A stretch of 64,000 nucleotides of DNA from assembly GCA_046704385.1 (NCBI GenBank), contig JBJKSB010000021.1:62001-126000 (forward strand), given 5' to 3'. The notes below the pieces were generated by a model, which ran no database searches, was not told where the DNA came from, and saw only the letters and a list, made by a program, of their open reading frames with translations. The position numbers and the translations under genes were made by a program. Origin of the DNA: GH45 sp046704385. Its GTDB lineage: Bacteria; Bacteroidota; Bacteroidia; Bacteroidales; SZUA-534. This document shows positions 16,825-25,744 of the stretch, piece after piece. How positions within the stretch are numbered: position 1 is the first letter of the stretch; each line of letters starts with the position of its first letter.

Positions 16825-18597
16825 CTAATACAGTTCAACATCGTAATCCATACGAGCCTGTATGCCCTGAAGTGTCTGTAGATTTTTAATTTTTTGATAG
16901 AAATTGTAGTTTTCACCCAACTGGGCTTTAATAATTCTGGTGGAAACTTCTCCGGTCAATTGCTTGATTAATTCTTCCATTGGATCGGGGCGTTTTGGAT
17001 AGTCAACGGTTTTATATTCAGTTAAATCGGCTTTTTCGGCAGCAATTTCGGTTGCACGTTTTAATCCGCCGAATTCATCCACCAGGTTTATCTCTTTGGC
17101 GTTAATTCCACTCCATACACGACCCTGACCTATGTTATCGATAGCTTCGGTAGTTGTGTTTCTGCCTTTTGCCACATGGTCGATAAATGTGCCGTAAAAT
17201 TGATTCACACTATTTTGAATAATCTCTTTTTCAGCTTCGGTCATTGGGCGGCTGGCATCACCAATATCGGCAAAAGTATTGGTTTTAATTCCGTCGAAAG
17301 TAATTCCCAGCTTATTGTTCATCAATTTTTGGGTATTAAACATAAGCCCGAATACACCAATGGAGCCCGTTAATGTAGTTGGATTTGCCACAATTTCATC
17401 GGCTGGACAGGCTATATAATAACCACCTGATGCAGCCAGATCGCCCATGGAAACTATAATGGGTTTTACCTGTTTGGTTAAGGTAACTTCGCGCCAAATA
17501 ACATCGGAGGCTAATCCGCTTCCACCAGGCGAGTTGATGCGGAATACTACTGCTTTAATGGAACTGTCGCGGCGAACTTCCCGAAATGCTTTTGCCAGGG
17601 TTTCTGACCCAATAGTCTGGAAATCACCTTTGCCAGACTGAATTTCACCTGAAGCATAGACTATCGCTATTTTTTTACGCTCATCACGTTTTTTGCTTTT
17701 TTCTGCTTTAACATTGTTATACTTGCCAAGTTTAACCAGTTTAAGTTTTTCAGCGCTTTTGGCACCGGTAAGTGACACCAATTCATCTATAACCTCGTCA
17801 CGATATTTGGCCGCATCAATAATTTTATTGTCAACGGCACTTTTAATGTCGCGAACGGAATAATTATCAGCAATCTGATTTACCTGTTGAACAGTTAACC
17901 CGCGTTGTTTGGCAATTCCGGCAGCAATATGATCCCAAATGGATTGCACATAGGTTTTTGTTTGTTCTTTATTGGCATCGCTCATTTTATCGAGAATAAG
18001 AGGCTCGATAGCGCTTTTAAACTTTCCGTGACGGAAAATAACTGGTTCAATTCCAAGTTTTTCGAGGGAACCTTTATAAAAAGCAATTTTTGACCTTAAC
18101 CCTTTTATGGCCATATCGCCCACAGGGTTCATGTAAATTTTATCAGAGGTTGTGGCCAGGTAATAGGCTCCCTGGGACATAGTTTCGGCATAGGTATAAA
18201 TAAATTTTCCGCTTTCTTTAAAATCGAGCAGGGCATTTCTGATTTCCTCAATTGTAGCAACACCTGCAGGTATTGCACTTAACTCCATAAAAATGCCTTT
18301 GATATGATCATCTTTTTTGGCTTTTTCGAGGTCTTTTAAAATATCGTTTAGTCCAAGTGATTGCTCAGCTTCAAATGACATAAAGTCGAAATTTTCAAAA
18401 GGACTGTCGCTGGCCCGATCGACAATAGATTTATCAAGTTTGAGATAAAGAATACTGTTTGGATCAATTTTGGTTTCTTTACTATCAGAGGCTGAAGCAA
18501 TGATCCCAATAATTCCAAGAAAAATAAACGTACTCACAACAGAGTAGAGTAAAAGGCCCACTACAGTAGCCAAGGTATACTTTAAAAAGTCTTTCAT
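16825..18597 (-). CDS. sppA: Signal peptide peptidase SppA, 67K type
   Basis: SppA is a membrane-anchored serine-lysine protease that degrades leftover signal peptides. The 590-residue protein has one N-terminal membrane helix (about 10-34) and the duplicated fold of the long type. The catalytic pair is present: Lys175 in FYKGSLEKL in the first half and Ser390 in LAASGGYY in the second. Length matches the E. coli type (about 618) rather than the short archaeal/Bacillus type. It is a single-gene unit with its own terminator. Confidence 0.93.
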   Translation of the reverse strand: MKDFLKYTLATVVGLLLYSVVSTFIFLGIIGIIASASDSKETKIDPNSILYLKLDKSIVDRASDSPFENFDFMSFEAEQSLGLNDILKDLEKAKKDDHIKGIFMELSAIPAGVATIEEIRNALLDFKESGKFIYTYAETMSQGAYYLATTSDKIYMNPVGDMAIKGLRSKIAFYKGSLEKLGIEPVIFRHGKFKSAIEPLILDKMSDANKEQTKTYVQSIWDHIAAGIAKQRGLTVQQVNQIADNYSVRDIKSAVDNKIIDAAKYRDEVIDELVSLTGAKSAEKLKLVKLGKYNNVKAEKSKKRDERKKIAIVYASGEIQSGKGDFQTIGSETLAKAFREVRRDSSIKAVVFRINSPGGSGLASDVIWREVTLTKQVKPIIVSMGDLAASGGYYIACPADEIVANPTTLTGSIGVFGLMFNTQKLMNNKLGITFDGIKTNTFADIGDASRPMTEAEKEIIQNSVNQFYGTFIDHVAKGRNTTTEAIDNIGQGRVWSGINAKEINLVDEFGGLKRATEIAAEKADLTEYKTVDYPKRPDPMEELIKQLTGEVSTRIIKAQLGENYNFYQKIKNLQTLQGIQARMDYDVELY

Positions 18598-18706
18598 AAA
18601 ATTAAATTTTGGGTTAAAATATTCTTATCAATGTTCGTAATTACGTTTTTGACGCAACGTGGTTTATTTGGTTACAAGTTAAAGAATTATTTTATAACTC
18701 AGGATA

Positions 18707-19330
18707 CTAACGCCTGAATTGGTATATATTTGAAAACTCGCGGCCTACATACAAGCCTACACAACCACGCTGAACTTTAGGATTGTCTTCAACATGGACC
18801 TTAATGGAAATAAGTTGGGTTTTGTTGGGAGTAGCCAGCCAAACCGGTGATTCAGAAGTTTTGCTATCAAAAACCAATTCTGTAGTAGTTGTGGTTTCGC
18901 GGGTCCATGTGGTATCCATAATAGTTTCTTCACCAATTGGAATTCGTTCACCGTCAGGATCATATAAATAAAAACCGTTTGGATCTTTTTTAAATACAGT
19001 AACAGTTTTTGGTTTAATTTCATTTACTACACGGTTAAACTTTTTTCGGGGAACCATTACTTCAAAGTCGACCTTACCCAATTTTTGTTCCCCAACTACA
19101 AATATTCTGTAGTTTTGCTTTGAATACAATACAATATTCAGTGTGGTAGTATCGCCATTGGCCAGTTCAACAAAAAGGGATTGGCCACGATAATCAAAAT
19201 CAAGACGCAAATCTTTGGAGGCTAGTTTCTTTTTGGCGCAATTCTGACCATTTACATATCCGGGTAAAATAAAAAGGAATACAAATGAAATTCGTAAAAA
19301 GACAGATAATATTTTTAGATAGGTGATCAT
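18707..19330 (-). CDS. Secreted protein of unknown function
   Basis: The 207-residue product has a signal peptide (residues 1-28, ending YVNGQ) followed directly by a cysteine, and a beta-rich, threonine-rich mature part. I recognise no family. Its TLNIVLYSKQNYRIFVV segment and its KTQ plus RGC ending resemble the secreted protein at 3540-4022. Its ATG overlaps the stop of the upstream lipoprotein gene by one base (TAATG), so the two are translationally coupled and probably act together in the envelope. Confidence 0.65.
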   Translation of the reverse strand: MITYLKILSVFLRISFVFLFILPGYVNGQNCAKKKLASKDLRLDFDYRGQSLFVELANGDTTTLNIVLYSKQNYRIFVVGEQKLGKVDFEVMVPRKKFNRVVNEIKPKTVTVFKKDPNGFYLYDPDGERIPIGEETIMDTTWTRETTTTTELVFDSKTSESPVWLATPNKTQLISIKVHVEDNPKVQRGCVGLYVGREFSNIYQFRR

Positions 19331-20181
19331 TAATTATTTATATAAATATTGCGTAATGACATAACTTCGTTTGAAATGTCTACAAATTCTTTTTGGGTTA
19401 TAATGGTGTTATCATCGTTAAAATACAACTCATCAAAAGCATCTTGGATGGGTTCTAAATCTTTTTTAACCTCTTCTACAGCTTTTGTTGGTTCCTGATT
19501 ATTCAGGTAACCCATTAAATTCTCGAGAAGGACCTGTTGATCGGCAATTCGCTCTATCAGCGGATTATTTATATCAAGTTTACCTACCGATTCAATGGTA
19601 ACATATAACCCTTCAATCCATCCGCCTACTAATATCAATCCTAAAATATCAGACTGTCCCTGGCTCTCAAGAAACTGATTTGCCTGGCTGTAGGAATCGG
19701 CGGCAATTTCCATCAGCGAGTCAATATTATTTAGGTTATTATCGATACGGGTAGCTATTTTTTCACCATAACCTTCGTGTAATCCTAGTTTTTCAGCCAG
19801 TTTTTGGGCCGCATCAAAATAGTTAAGGGTAGCCTGATAATCTCCAAAAACCGCACAATAAGCTAAATCAGCAGAATAAATACCAAAGTTTATTGCCTGT
19901 GATTTTCGTGAGGGGTAATTATCTACATTTTCAAAATTATGTAAATCATTCAACACAAATGGTGCATCGGTTTTTTCGATAAAAATAAACATCTCCATAG
20001 GTGATGGAATTTTATAATTAACGCCTGAATTTTCAACTTCAATAAAATTTTCGTAAAGGCTCTTTGGTTCCGTTTCTGGGGCCTTTTTGCTTTTATTACT
20101 GACGTGATGACAGGATGCTAGGACAGTAAATATCAAACTGAGAGAAGTAATTTTATAAAAGTACCGGTATTTAGCTGCCAT
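19330..20181 (-). CDS. Lipoprotein of unknown function
   Basis: The 283-residue protein has a lipoprotein signal with lipobox LASC (about residues 21-24), so it is tethered to a membrane. The rest is largely helical, with NFGIYSADLAYCAVFGDYQATLNYFDAAQKL resembling a tetratricopeptide-like helical hairpin. I cannot assign a family. A promoter with both boxes lies upstream at 20240-20270, and the gene is coupled to the secreted protein gene downstream. Confidence 0.65.
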   Translation of the reverse strand: MAAKYRYFYKITSLSLIFTVLASCHHVSNKSKKAPETEPKSLYENFIEVENSGVNYKIPSPMEMFIFIEKTDAPFVLNDLHNFENVDNYPSRKSQAINFGIYSADLAYCAVFGDYQATLNYFDAAQKLAEKLGLHEGYGEKIATRIDNNLNNIDSLMEIAADSYSQANQFLESQGQSDILGLILVGGWIEGLYVTIESVGKLDINNPLIERIADQQVLLENLMGYLNNQEPTKAVEEVKKDLEPIQDAFDELYFNDDNTIITQKEFVDISNEVMSLRNIYINN

Positions 20182-20239
20182 TAGGGTGAATTTTACATTA
20201 AAAAGTTACTCTTTCTGTTGCATTCAGTATGGTTCTCAA

Positions 20240-20270
20240 CAAATTTATATATTTTTTTTACTTCAGCAAA
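20240..20270 (-). promoter_or_regulatory. Promoter of the lipoprotein/secreted-protein pair
   Basis: On the minus strand TTTG (20270-20267), a 19-base spacer and TAAATTTG (20247-20240) match the consensus. The predicted transcript start near 20234 leaves a leader of about 53 bases. Confidence 0.55.
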
Positions 20271-20290
20271 TCCGCAATAATAGTATATAT

Positions 20291-21055
20291 CTACTCTATG
20301 GGATATTTTTTCAGTTTAAAATTTTGACCATCGAAAACCCCATACGAAAAATTATAAAGCCAGTCTCCCAGGTTTATGTATCTGCTGTTTTTCCCAATAG
20401 TCTTATCTAACATCAAATGGCGATGCCCGAATATCAGATAATCGTAATGTTTTTCATTTAATTTTTGTTCAGAAAACTGATAAAGGTATTCTTTGGTATT
20501 GCCTTTATATTTACCTGGTTGTAAACCTTTTGATTCACGGCTTGAATTTGACCAGCCATGTCCCAGCCAGAATGCAAAATTTGGGTGCAAACGGCTAAAA
20601 AGCCATTGCAAAATTTTACTTGTAAAAGCAATTTTTAATAATTTGTAGCTGAAATCACCCGGGCCAAGCCCATCGCCATGGGCAATGAAGAATTGTTTGC
20701 CGAAAAACTCTTTTTCAATACCCTTACGGTGAAGTATTACTCCAATTTCAGTAGGAAGATAATCAAACACCCAAACGTCGTGATTGCCTGTGAAATAGTG
20801 AACCGGAATGCCTGAGTCGGTAATTTCAGCTATTTTGCCAAGGGTACGTACAAAACCGCGGGGAACCACCTTTTTATATTCCCACCAAAAATCAAAAATA
20901 TCCCCAACCAGAAAAATTTCCTGAGCGTCATGTTTTATCTCATCGAGCCACTTAACAAAAAGTTTTTCTCGCCAGCGGGCTTTTTCAATCGTGGGATGTC
21001 CAAGGTGAACATCGGAAGCAAAGTATATTTTTTTAGGGCTGGTTTGCTGCTCCAT
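20291..21055 (-). CDS. lpxH: UDP-2,3-diacylglucosamine diphosphatase
   Basis: LpxH removes UMP from UDP-diacylglucosamine in lipid A synthesis. The metallophosphatase motifs are all visible: SDVHLGH, GDIFDFWW, TGNHDVW, AHGDG and FGHRH. I start at the ATG at 21055 (MEQQTSPKKIYF), giving 254 residues; an ATG ten codons earlier is possible. The start lies within the end of the TlpA-like gene (23-base overlap), so the two are co-translated. lpxK at 8501 acts two steps later in the pathway. Confidence 0.88.
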   Translation of the reverse strand: MEQQTSPKKIYFASDVHLGHPTIEKARWREKLFVKWLDEIKHDAQEIFLVGDIFDFWWEYKKVVPRGFVRTLGKIAEITDSGIPVHYFTGNHDVWVFDYLPTEIGVILHRKGIEKEFFGKQFFIAHGDGLGPGDFSYKLLKIAFTSKILQWLFSRLHPNFAFWLGHGWSNSSRESKGLQPGKYKGNTKEYLYQFSEQKLNEKHYDYLIFGHRHLMLDKTIGKNSRYINLGDWLYNFSYGVFDGQNFKLKKYPIE

Positions 21056-22241
21056 TGCTTGGTTTTGGGTTAAATATTTCATCAAGCTTTTTCAGCAATT
21101 CATCGCCAAATAAATTTATGGCAATAATTTTTCCCTCGGGATTAATCAGGAAATTTGCGGGTAAAGCTTTTACATTATACTCTCTGGCGGTATTGCTGTC
21201 CATGTATTTAAGTTCACTTACCTGGTTTTTCCAATAAAGCTTATCTTCACGAATCGTGTTTTTCCAATCTGTTTTATCACGCTCAAGAGCGACCTGAAAA
21301 ATCTCAAATCCTTTGTATCTGTACGTTCGGTAAGCGTTTCTTAAATTTTCGTTTTGTTTTCTGCACGGGCGGCACCACGAACCCCAAAAATCAACCAACA
21401 CATATTTACCTTTTAGCATCGACAACGAAAGTGTATCGCCATAAACATTGGGTAATGAAATTTCAGGAGCCTGCTTGTTTATCATACTTCCACTATTTTC
21501 AGATGTCCGCTGTTTTAAGGAAAGCTTCCCGTGTGCAATGTAGGCATCCATCATTTTTACTATATCAATAGTATCGAATCTTCTTAGCAGAGCTGTATCC
21601 ACCATCTCAAAATAGGGCAAATCGTTTTTAAGGGTAAAAAGATTATAGTTGGGCATGAACTTCTGACTCAATGCGATATAGCTGGCAAAAGTCCCGGGAT
21701 TCTTTTTAATAAAATCTTCAAAATACTGTTTTTCTGAATTTATAACCGAATCTCCAATTCGGGTTAATCGTTCCACAATCGTGTCAATGCCGGGATTAAG
21801 CTGATTTTTCATAAAAAAAGCATTTAGAGTATCGATAACCAAAACCGATCGATAATGGTGCTTAATCACTTCCAGTACTTGTTCAGATTCAGCGGAACCC
21901 TTAATTTTTGTCGATTCAACCAGGTTTGAAATATTTCCGGTCACTGTAATTATTTCATGTGGTAAAGGCGTTAACCGGATATAATTTGGATTATTAAAAT
22001 AGAAGATGTAGTCACCCGGTTGGTTTGTTTTTTTTTCAAAAGTGAATTTTCCACCCATATCAAGCTCAATACTGTCAAGGGGTAACCCGGGCATGGTCAT
22101 GTCAATTACTTTGATATACCTGCCGGCAGCTCCGTTAATGTCAGCATTAATGGTATATTTTGCAGTTTCGGGTTTACAGGCAGCCAGAACCAGTAAAATA
22201 AGTGTTACCGGAATAAAAACTTTATGCATATTTTTAATCAT
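21033..22241 (-). CDS. TlpA-like thioredoxin lipoprotein with DUF4369-type N-terminus
   Basis: The product is a membrane-anchored thiol-disulphide protein. I start at the ATG at 22241 (MIKNMHKVF), giving 402 residues; the extra codons back to 22289 would lie upstream of the predicted promoter. A lipobox LAAC ends the signal. The N-terminal part (about 25-130) resembles DUF4369 and the C-terminal part (about 250-390) is a thioredoxin fold with the redox motif WCRPC in DFWGSWCRPC. Such proteins are common in Bacteroidota and reduce periplasmic disulphides; the partner is unknown. It overlaps lpxH and is divergent from ribF. Confidence 0.85.
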   Translation of the reverse strand: MIKNMHKVFIPVTLILLVLAACKPETAKYTINADINGAAGRYIKVIDMTMPGLPLDSIELDMGGKFTFEKKTNQPGDYIFYFNNPNYIRLTPLPHEIITVTGNISNLVESTKIKGSAESEQVLEVIKHHYRSVLVIDTLNAFFMKNQLNPGIDTIVERLTRIGDSVINSEKQYFEDFIKKNPGTFASYIALSQKFMPNYNLFTLKNDLPYFEMVDTALLRRFDTIDIVKMMDAYIAHGKLSLKQRTSENSGSMINKQAPEISLPNVYGDTLSLSMLKGKYVLVDFWGSWCRPCRKQNENLRNAYRTYRYKGFEIFQVALERDKTDWKNTIREDKLYWKNQVSELKYMDSNTAREYNVKALPANFLINPEGKIIAINLFGDELLKKLDEIFNPKPSNGAANQP

Positions 22242-22262
22242 TGTATCCTTTTTAGTTGCGTA

Positions 22263-22270
22263 CAAACTTA
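22263..22270 (-). promoter_or_regulatory. Possible -7 box of the TlpA-like gene
   Basis: TAAGTTTG on the minus strand matches TAnnTTTG; TTTG motifs upstream are spaced 16 bases away rather than 20. It would start transcription near 22257, just before the ATG at 22241. Confidence 0.35.
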
Positions 22271-22355
22271 CATGATTTTGGCAAATCAAAAAACAATCAC
22301 CTGTTAAAACGTAGCTGGTTGCAAATAATTATTAAAGCAATTCTATACATTTTTT

Positions 22356-22363
22356 TATTTTTG
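22356..22363 (+). promoter_or_regulatory. Possible -7 box of ribF
   Basis: TATTTTTG matches TAnnTTTG and would start transcription near 22370, just before the TTG start at 22385. No -33 box at the usual spacing. Confidence 0.35.
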
Positions 22364-22384
22364 CATCTTTATATAATTAGGTAC

Positions 22385-23326
22385 TTGAAGATTTGGGAAG
22401 ATATATCGAATTTTGATGCCATTAATCCGGTAATTACTATTGGTTCGTTCGACGGCGTGCACCTGGGACATCAGCAGGTTTTAAAACAATTAAATGCATT
22501 GGCCGGGGGGGTTAATGGAGAAAGTGTTGTGTTTACTTTTTCTCCTCATCCTATAACCGTTTTGGCACCACGGCAGGAATTTGTTTTGCTTACTACCATT
22601 GAGGAAAAAATCGGTCTGCTTAAAAAATCGGGAATCGATCATTTGGTGTTGTTTCCTTTTACCAAAGCGTTTTCGAACTTAAACTATAAAGAATTTGTTC
22701 AATCGATTTTGGTTGAAAAACTAAAGCTTCATACTTTGTTGGTGGGGTACGATAATGCTATTGGTCATGATAAAGAAGGCAACTTTAAGCAGGTTAAGAA
22801 ATTATCGAAAAAGCTTGGTTTTCAAGTTGAAATGCAAAATGAAATTACTTTTGAGGAAGGCAAGTTAAGTTCAACAGAAATACGTAACCTTTTGTCGCAG
22901 GGTAAACTGTTGCAGGCATCAAAACTGTTAGGTTATCCGTATTTAATATCGGGTACCGTGGTTCATGGTCATCAAATCGGTAATAAGCTTGGGTTTCCAA
23001 CGGCAAACGTACTACCCAGCGATAATAAATTTATACCGGGAATGGGTGTTTATGCAGTTTTAGTCAGTTATAAAGAGCAAACTTATAAGGGCATGTTAAA
23101 TATTGGTTTCAGACCTACCATTGATGAGACACCCAAAAAGCCGGTAATTGAAGTTCATATTTTTGATTTTCACCAGGATTTATATAATCAATTTATAAGT
23201 ATTAGTGTAGTACGAAAGCTGCGAAACGAGTTCAAATTTGAAAATGTTGAGGCTTTACGGGCACAATTGAAAAAAGATAAGCAGTTTGCATTGGAAACGC
23301 TGGCCAAAGAGTTTGGGATTGACTAA
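22385..23326 (+). CDS. ribF: Bifunctional riboflavin kinase / FAD synthetase
   Basis: RibF turns riboflavin into FMN and then FAD. The adenylyltransferase domain opens with GSFDGVHLGH and continues to SSTEIRNLL; the kinase domain follows with GTVVHGHQIGNKLGFPTANV. I choose the TTG at 22385 as start (MKIWEDISNF), giving 313 residues, the family's usual length. The frame stays open upstream to an ATG at 22256, but those 43 residues are a hydrophobic, non-conserved read-through and precede the likely promoter. With ribD at 6610, two of the flavin genes are in this window. Confidence 0.92.
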   Translation: MKIWEDISNFDAINPVITIGSFDGVHLGHQQVLKQLNALAGGVNGESVVFTFSPHPITVLAPRQEFVLLTTIEEKIGLLKKSGIDHLVLFPFTKAFSNLNYKEFVQSILVEKLKLHTLLVGYDNAIGHDKEGNFKQVKKLSKKLGFQVEMQNEITFEEGKLSSTEIRNLLSQGKLLQASKLLGYPYLISGTVVHGHQIGNKLGFPTANVLPSDNKFIPGMGVYAVLVSYKEQTYKGMLNIGFRPTIDETPKKPVIEVHIFDFHQDLYNQFISISVVRKLRNEFKFENVEALRAQLKKDKQFALETLAKEFGID

Positions 23327-23489
23327 TTTTTTAGAAAACTCTGAATTTTCAAAAAATAAATATCAAATAAATAACAATTTTCAAAATTTTAAATAACAAG
23401 CAGCTTGATAGTTTTAGATTTAAGAGTTTGCGATTTAATTGTTCTTTGTAATTTTAGCTTTTATGAGTTTTCTTGCAGCCAATAACCAG

Positions 23490-24482
23490 TTATTGTTGCA
23501 TTTGTTGTTTAACAATTTCCTTTTCCTGTGTAAAATCAATCATTGAATTTTCACTTTCTACTGAGGAAATGCGATTTAAAATATTTTGCAGGAATTTTTG
23601 ATGCGCTTCGCTTTTTGGATTAAAAGGTCTGTGGTTTAAATCAAGATTAATCCTGTCAATTTCATTCATAAGTTTTTTTGAATCGGGATGAATACAGGCA
23701 GATTCAAACTTTTCCCAGATATAATTTATTGCTAAAGTTGAGGGATGAATCATGTCGTTGGCATAAAAACGGTAATCGCGCAAATCGTCCATCATAATTT
23801 CATAGGAGGGAAAATAACTTACCTGCTCGAATGATGAAATCAATTCGTGTACAGCCATTATTAAAGTGGCTTTACTTAACAGGTTTTCCTCAGCACCATC
23901 TTTTAAATGACGTACCGGGCTTACGGTTAATATTACTTTCAGTTCGGTATTAAGTGCGAAAATGGTTTGGAATAAAGTTTTGAATCTTTCTGTTATTTGT
24001 TGTACAGGCAAACGATATCTTTTAAACTCTTTGGCAGGTACTTTATGACAGTTTGATACAATTTCGCCGGAGTGCAGAAATTCATAAACCCAAGCTGTGC
24101 CAAAAGTAAGAATTAAAAATTCAGTTTGTTTAAGCATTTCAGCTGCCTTTAAACTCGATTCGTTTATCTTTAAAAGGCAAGCGTTTTTATTTGTATTCGA
24201 AAACCGGCTATGATGGTAAAAACTATTCCATATACCTTGATGCTCAAATAAATCAGATCCGGTAAATGTTTTTCCTGAAATTAATATCTCCATCGATGTT
24301 GCTATCGATTCAGGATTGTAAATAATGCCAAAAGGATTAATAATGATTGGGAATTTATAATAACTCAGTTTATTTCCCATATTTTCGGAAAAACACGAAC
24401 CCAGTGACAGAATTTTTCCGGCATGTGTAATTTTGTTATCGCTCGGTTTAACCGGGAACGTAGTACGAAAAGTGTCCATCAA
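23490..24482 (-). CDS. GSCFA-domain protein
   Basis: The 330-residue protein is named for its GSCF motif (28-31, in SLGSCFSEN), followed by a Ser/His-type SGNH-like hydrolase fold with NPFGIIYNP and a late NDMIHPS motif. GSCFA proteins are widespread in Bacteroidota and some other bacteria; the family resembles SGNH esterases or acyltransferases but the substrate is not known. The stop of the upstream lysophospholipase-like gene is only 9 bases away, so they form an operon. Confidence 0.82.
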   Translation of the reverse strand: MMDTFRTTFPVKPSDNKITHAGKILSLGSCFSENMGNKLSYYKFPIIINPFGIIYNPESIATSMEILISGKTFTGSDLFEHQGIWNSFYHHSRFSNTNKNACLLKINESSLKAAEMLKQTEFLILTFGTAWVYEFLHSGEIVSNCHKVPAKEFKRYRLPVQQITERFKTLFQTIFALNTELKVILTVSPVRHLKDGAEENLLSKATLIMAVHELISSFEQVSYFPSYEIMMDDLRDYRFYANDMIHPSTLAINYIWEKFESACIHPDSKKLMNEIDRINLDLNHRPFNPKSEAHQKFLQNILNRISSVESENSMIDFTQEKEIVKQQMQQ

Positions 24483-24491
24483 TATCGTATG

Positions 24492-25322
24492 TTAAATTTG
24501 CTTGTTGATCCAGTCAATCACGTTTTGAGCAACTTCTGAACGGGTGGGTTCGTTATGCAATTCATGATAATATCCCGGCCATTCTTTATATTCAATTTTT
24601 TCCGGATTATTCAAAGCGGTCTGTTTTGATGAAATGGGCGATGTAATATGGTCATCTGTTCCATGCATCAACAATACCGGTAACCTTAGTTTATCGGCAT
24701 TAGCAATTGCCCATAACCCTGTTTTGAATATTTGACTTAAGAGTCTGAATGAGATCCTTCCATGATTAAAAGTGTCGCTTGAATACTTTTCAACTTCAAC
24801 AACATCTCTGCTGATATCATGAATATCTATACCACCATCAACAGTTATATTTGGTACCAGGTAATCAAGAAGATGAACTATATTTTGCAAAAACCGGTTT
24901 GGATTATTTGTCAGTGTCAGCCAGGGAGCAGAAATAATTCCCCCTTTCAAATCGGGATTTCTGCGTTCCAGGTAATTTAGTGCCAGGTTGCCACCCATGC
25001 TGTGTCCATAAATAAACTGTGGGACATTAGGAAATTGTTCCCGTGATTTTTCAAGGGCTGTTTCAATATCATTCAGCAGCCCGGTGTACGATTTAATTCG
25101 TCCCCGTTTCCCCCCGGTTTTCCCATGGCCTCTTAAATCGAATCCCACAACGGCGATTCCTGCATTTACCAGATAATTAAAATAGGGAACATAGCGCATG
25201 CAATGGTCGCTAAATCCGTGTACCAGTGTAATAGCTGCTTTTGCATCCTCTTCGGGAGCCCATAGGTGGCCAAAAAAACTTATTCCGTCATTTGATATCC
25301 ACGACAGATCTTTTTCAATCAT
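24492..25322 (-). CDS. Alpha/beta hydrolase, lysophospholipase / monoacylglycerol lipase type
   Basis: This 276-residue alpha/beta hydrolase carries the nucleophile elbow GHSMGG with Ser108, an oxyanion-side HGFSDH motif at 35-40, a late acid in MHGTDDHITS and the base His in GYYHELHNE. The sequence best fits the Serine aminopeptidase S33-like lysophospholipase group that frees fatty acids from monoacylglycerol or lysolipids. No signal peptide is seen. It is upstream of GSCFA with a 9-base gap. Confidence 0.82.
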   Translation of the reverse strand: MIEKDLSWISNDGISFFGHLWAPEEDAKAAITLVHGFSDHCMRYVPYFNYLVNAGIAVVGFDLRGHGKTGGKRGRIKSYTGLLNDIETALEKSREQFPNVPQFIYGHSMGGNLALNYLERRNPDLKGGIISAPWLTLTNNPNRFLQNIVHLLDYLVPNITVDGGIDIHDISRDVVEVEKYSSDTFNHGRISFRLLSQIFKTGLWAIANADKLRLPVLLMHGTDDHITSPISSKQTALNNPEKIEYKEWPGYYHELHNEPTRSEVAQNVIDWINKQI

Positions 25323-25744
25323 AGTTGTGATGGTTTAATTATAGAGCTAAATTTACATTAAAAGTTATAAATTTATTTGAAATGCAAAATATTAAATGAT
25401 TAAGTCGTGGTTTAGCCATTAACCTCTCCTGATAATTACAGCCAAATATTCTTATAAGAAAATGTTAATAAAATAAATGAGCTGCTGTATGATTTGCAAC
25501 ATAAAAGACAGCCTGTTTTTGTGATTTTATTGTTTGTTGATGCTAATACCATCTTTATAACTTGCTGTATATGTATGCGTTATTTGAAACAACTCACCAT
25601 TTTTCACTTAATGCATATATTCTTTGAGTTTTTGCAAAAAACATTATTTTTACAGAAATTTAAACATTAAGAAACGTTGAAATTGTTCTCTAAAGGTAAT
25701 TTTGCTTCCTCTAATATTTAATTAAAAAATAATAATGTTCTTCT
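25323..25744 (+). other. Intergenic region, divergent promoters
   Basis: These 422 AT-rich bases separate divergent transcription units. I find no open frame worth reporting. They include a perfect 12-base palindrome, TTCTTATAAGAA (25449-25460), of unknown meaning, and the promoter of the TonB-dependent receptor gene at the right-hand end. Confidence 0.5.
25677..25704 (+). promoter_or_regulatory. Promoter of the TonB receptor/nuclease locus
   Basis: TAATTTTG (25697-25704) matches the -7 consensus; a TTG at 25677-25679 lies 17 bases upstream, a little closer than usual. Transcription would begin near 25710, 35 bases before the receptor ATG. Confidence 0.45.

Noticed and set aside
22256..22384. 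43-residue hydrophobic extension of RibF as a membrane anchor
   Set aside because: RibF is cytoplasmic, the segment overlaps the divergent promoter region, and the TTG at 22385 gives the family length.
25449..25460. 12-base palindrome TTCTTATAAGAA as an operator
   Set aside because: Too short and too AT-rich to separate from chance, and about 290 bases from the nearest start.
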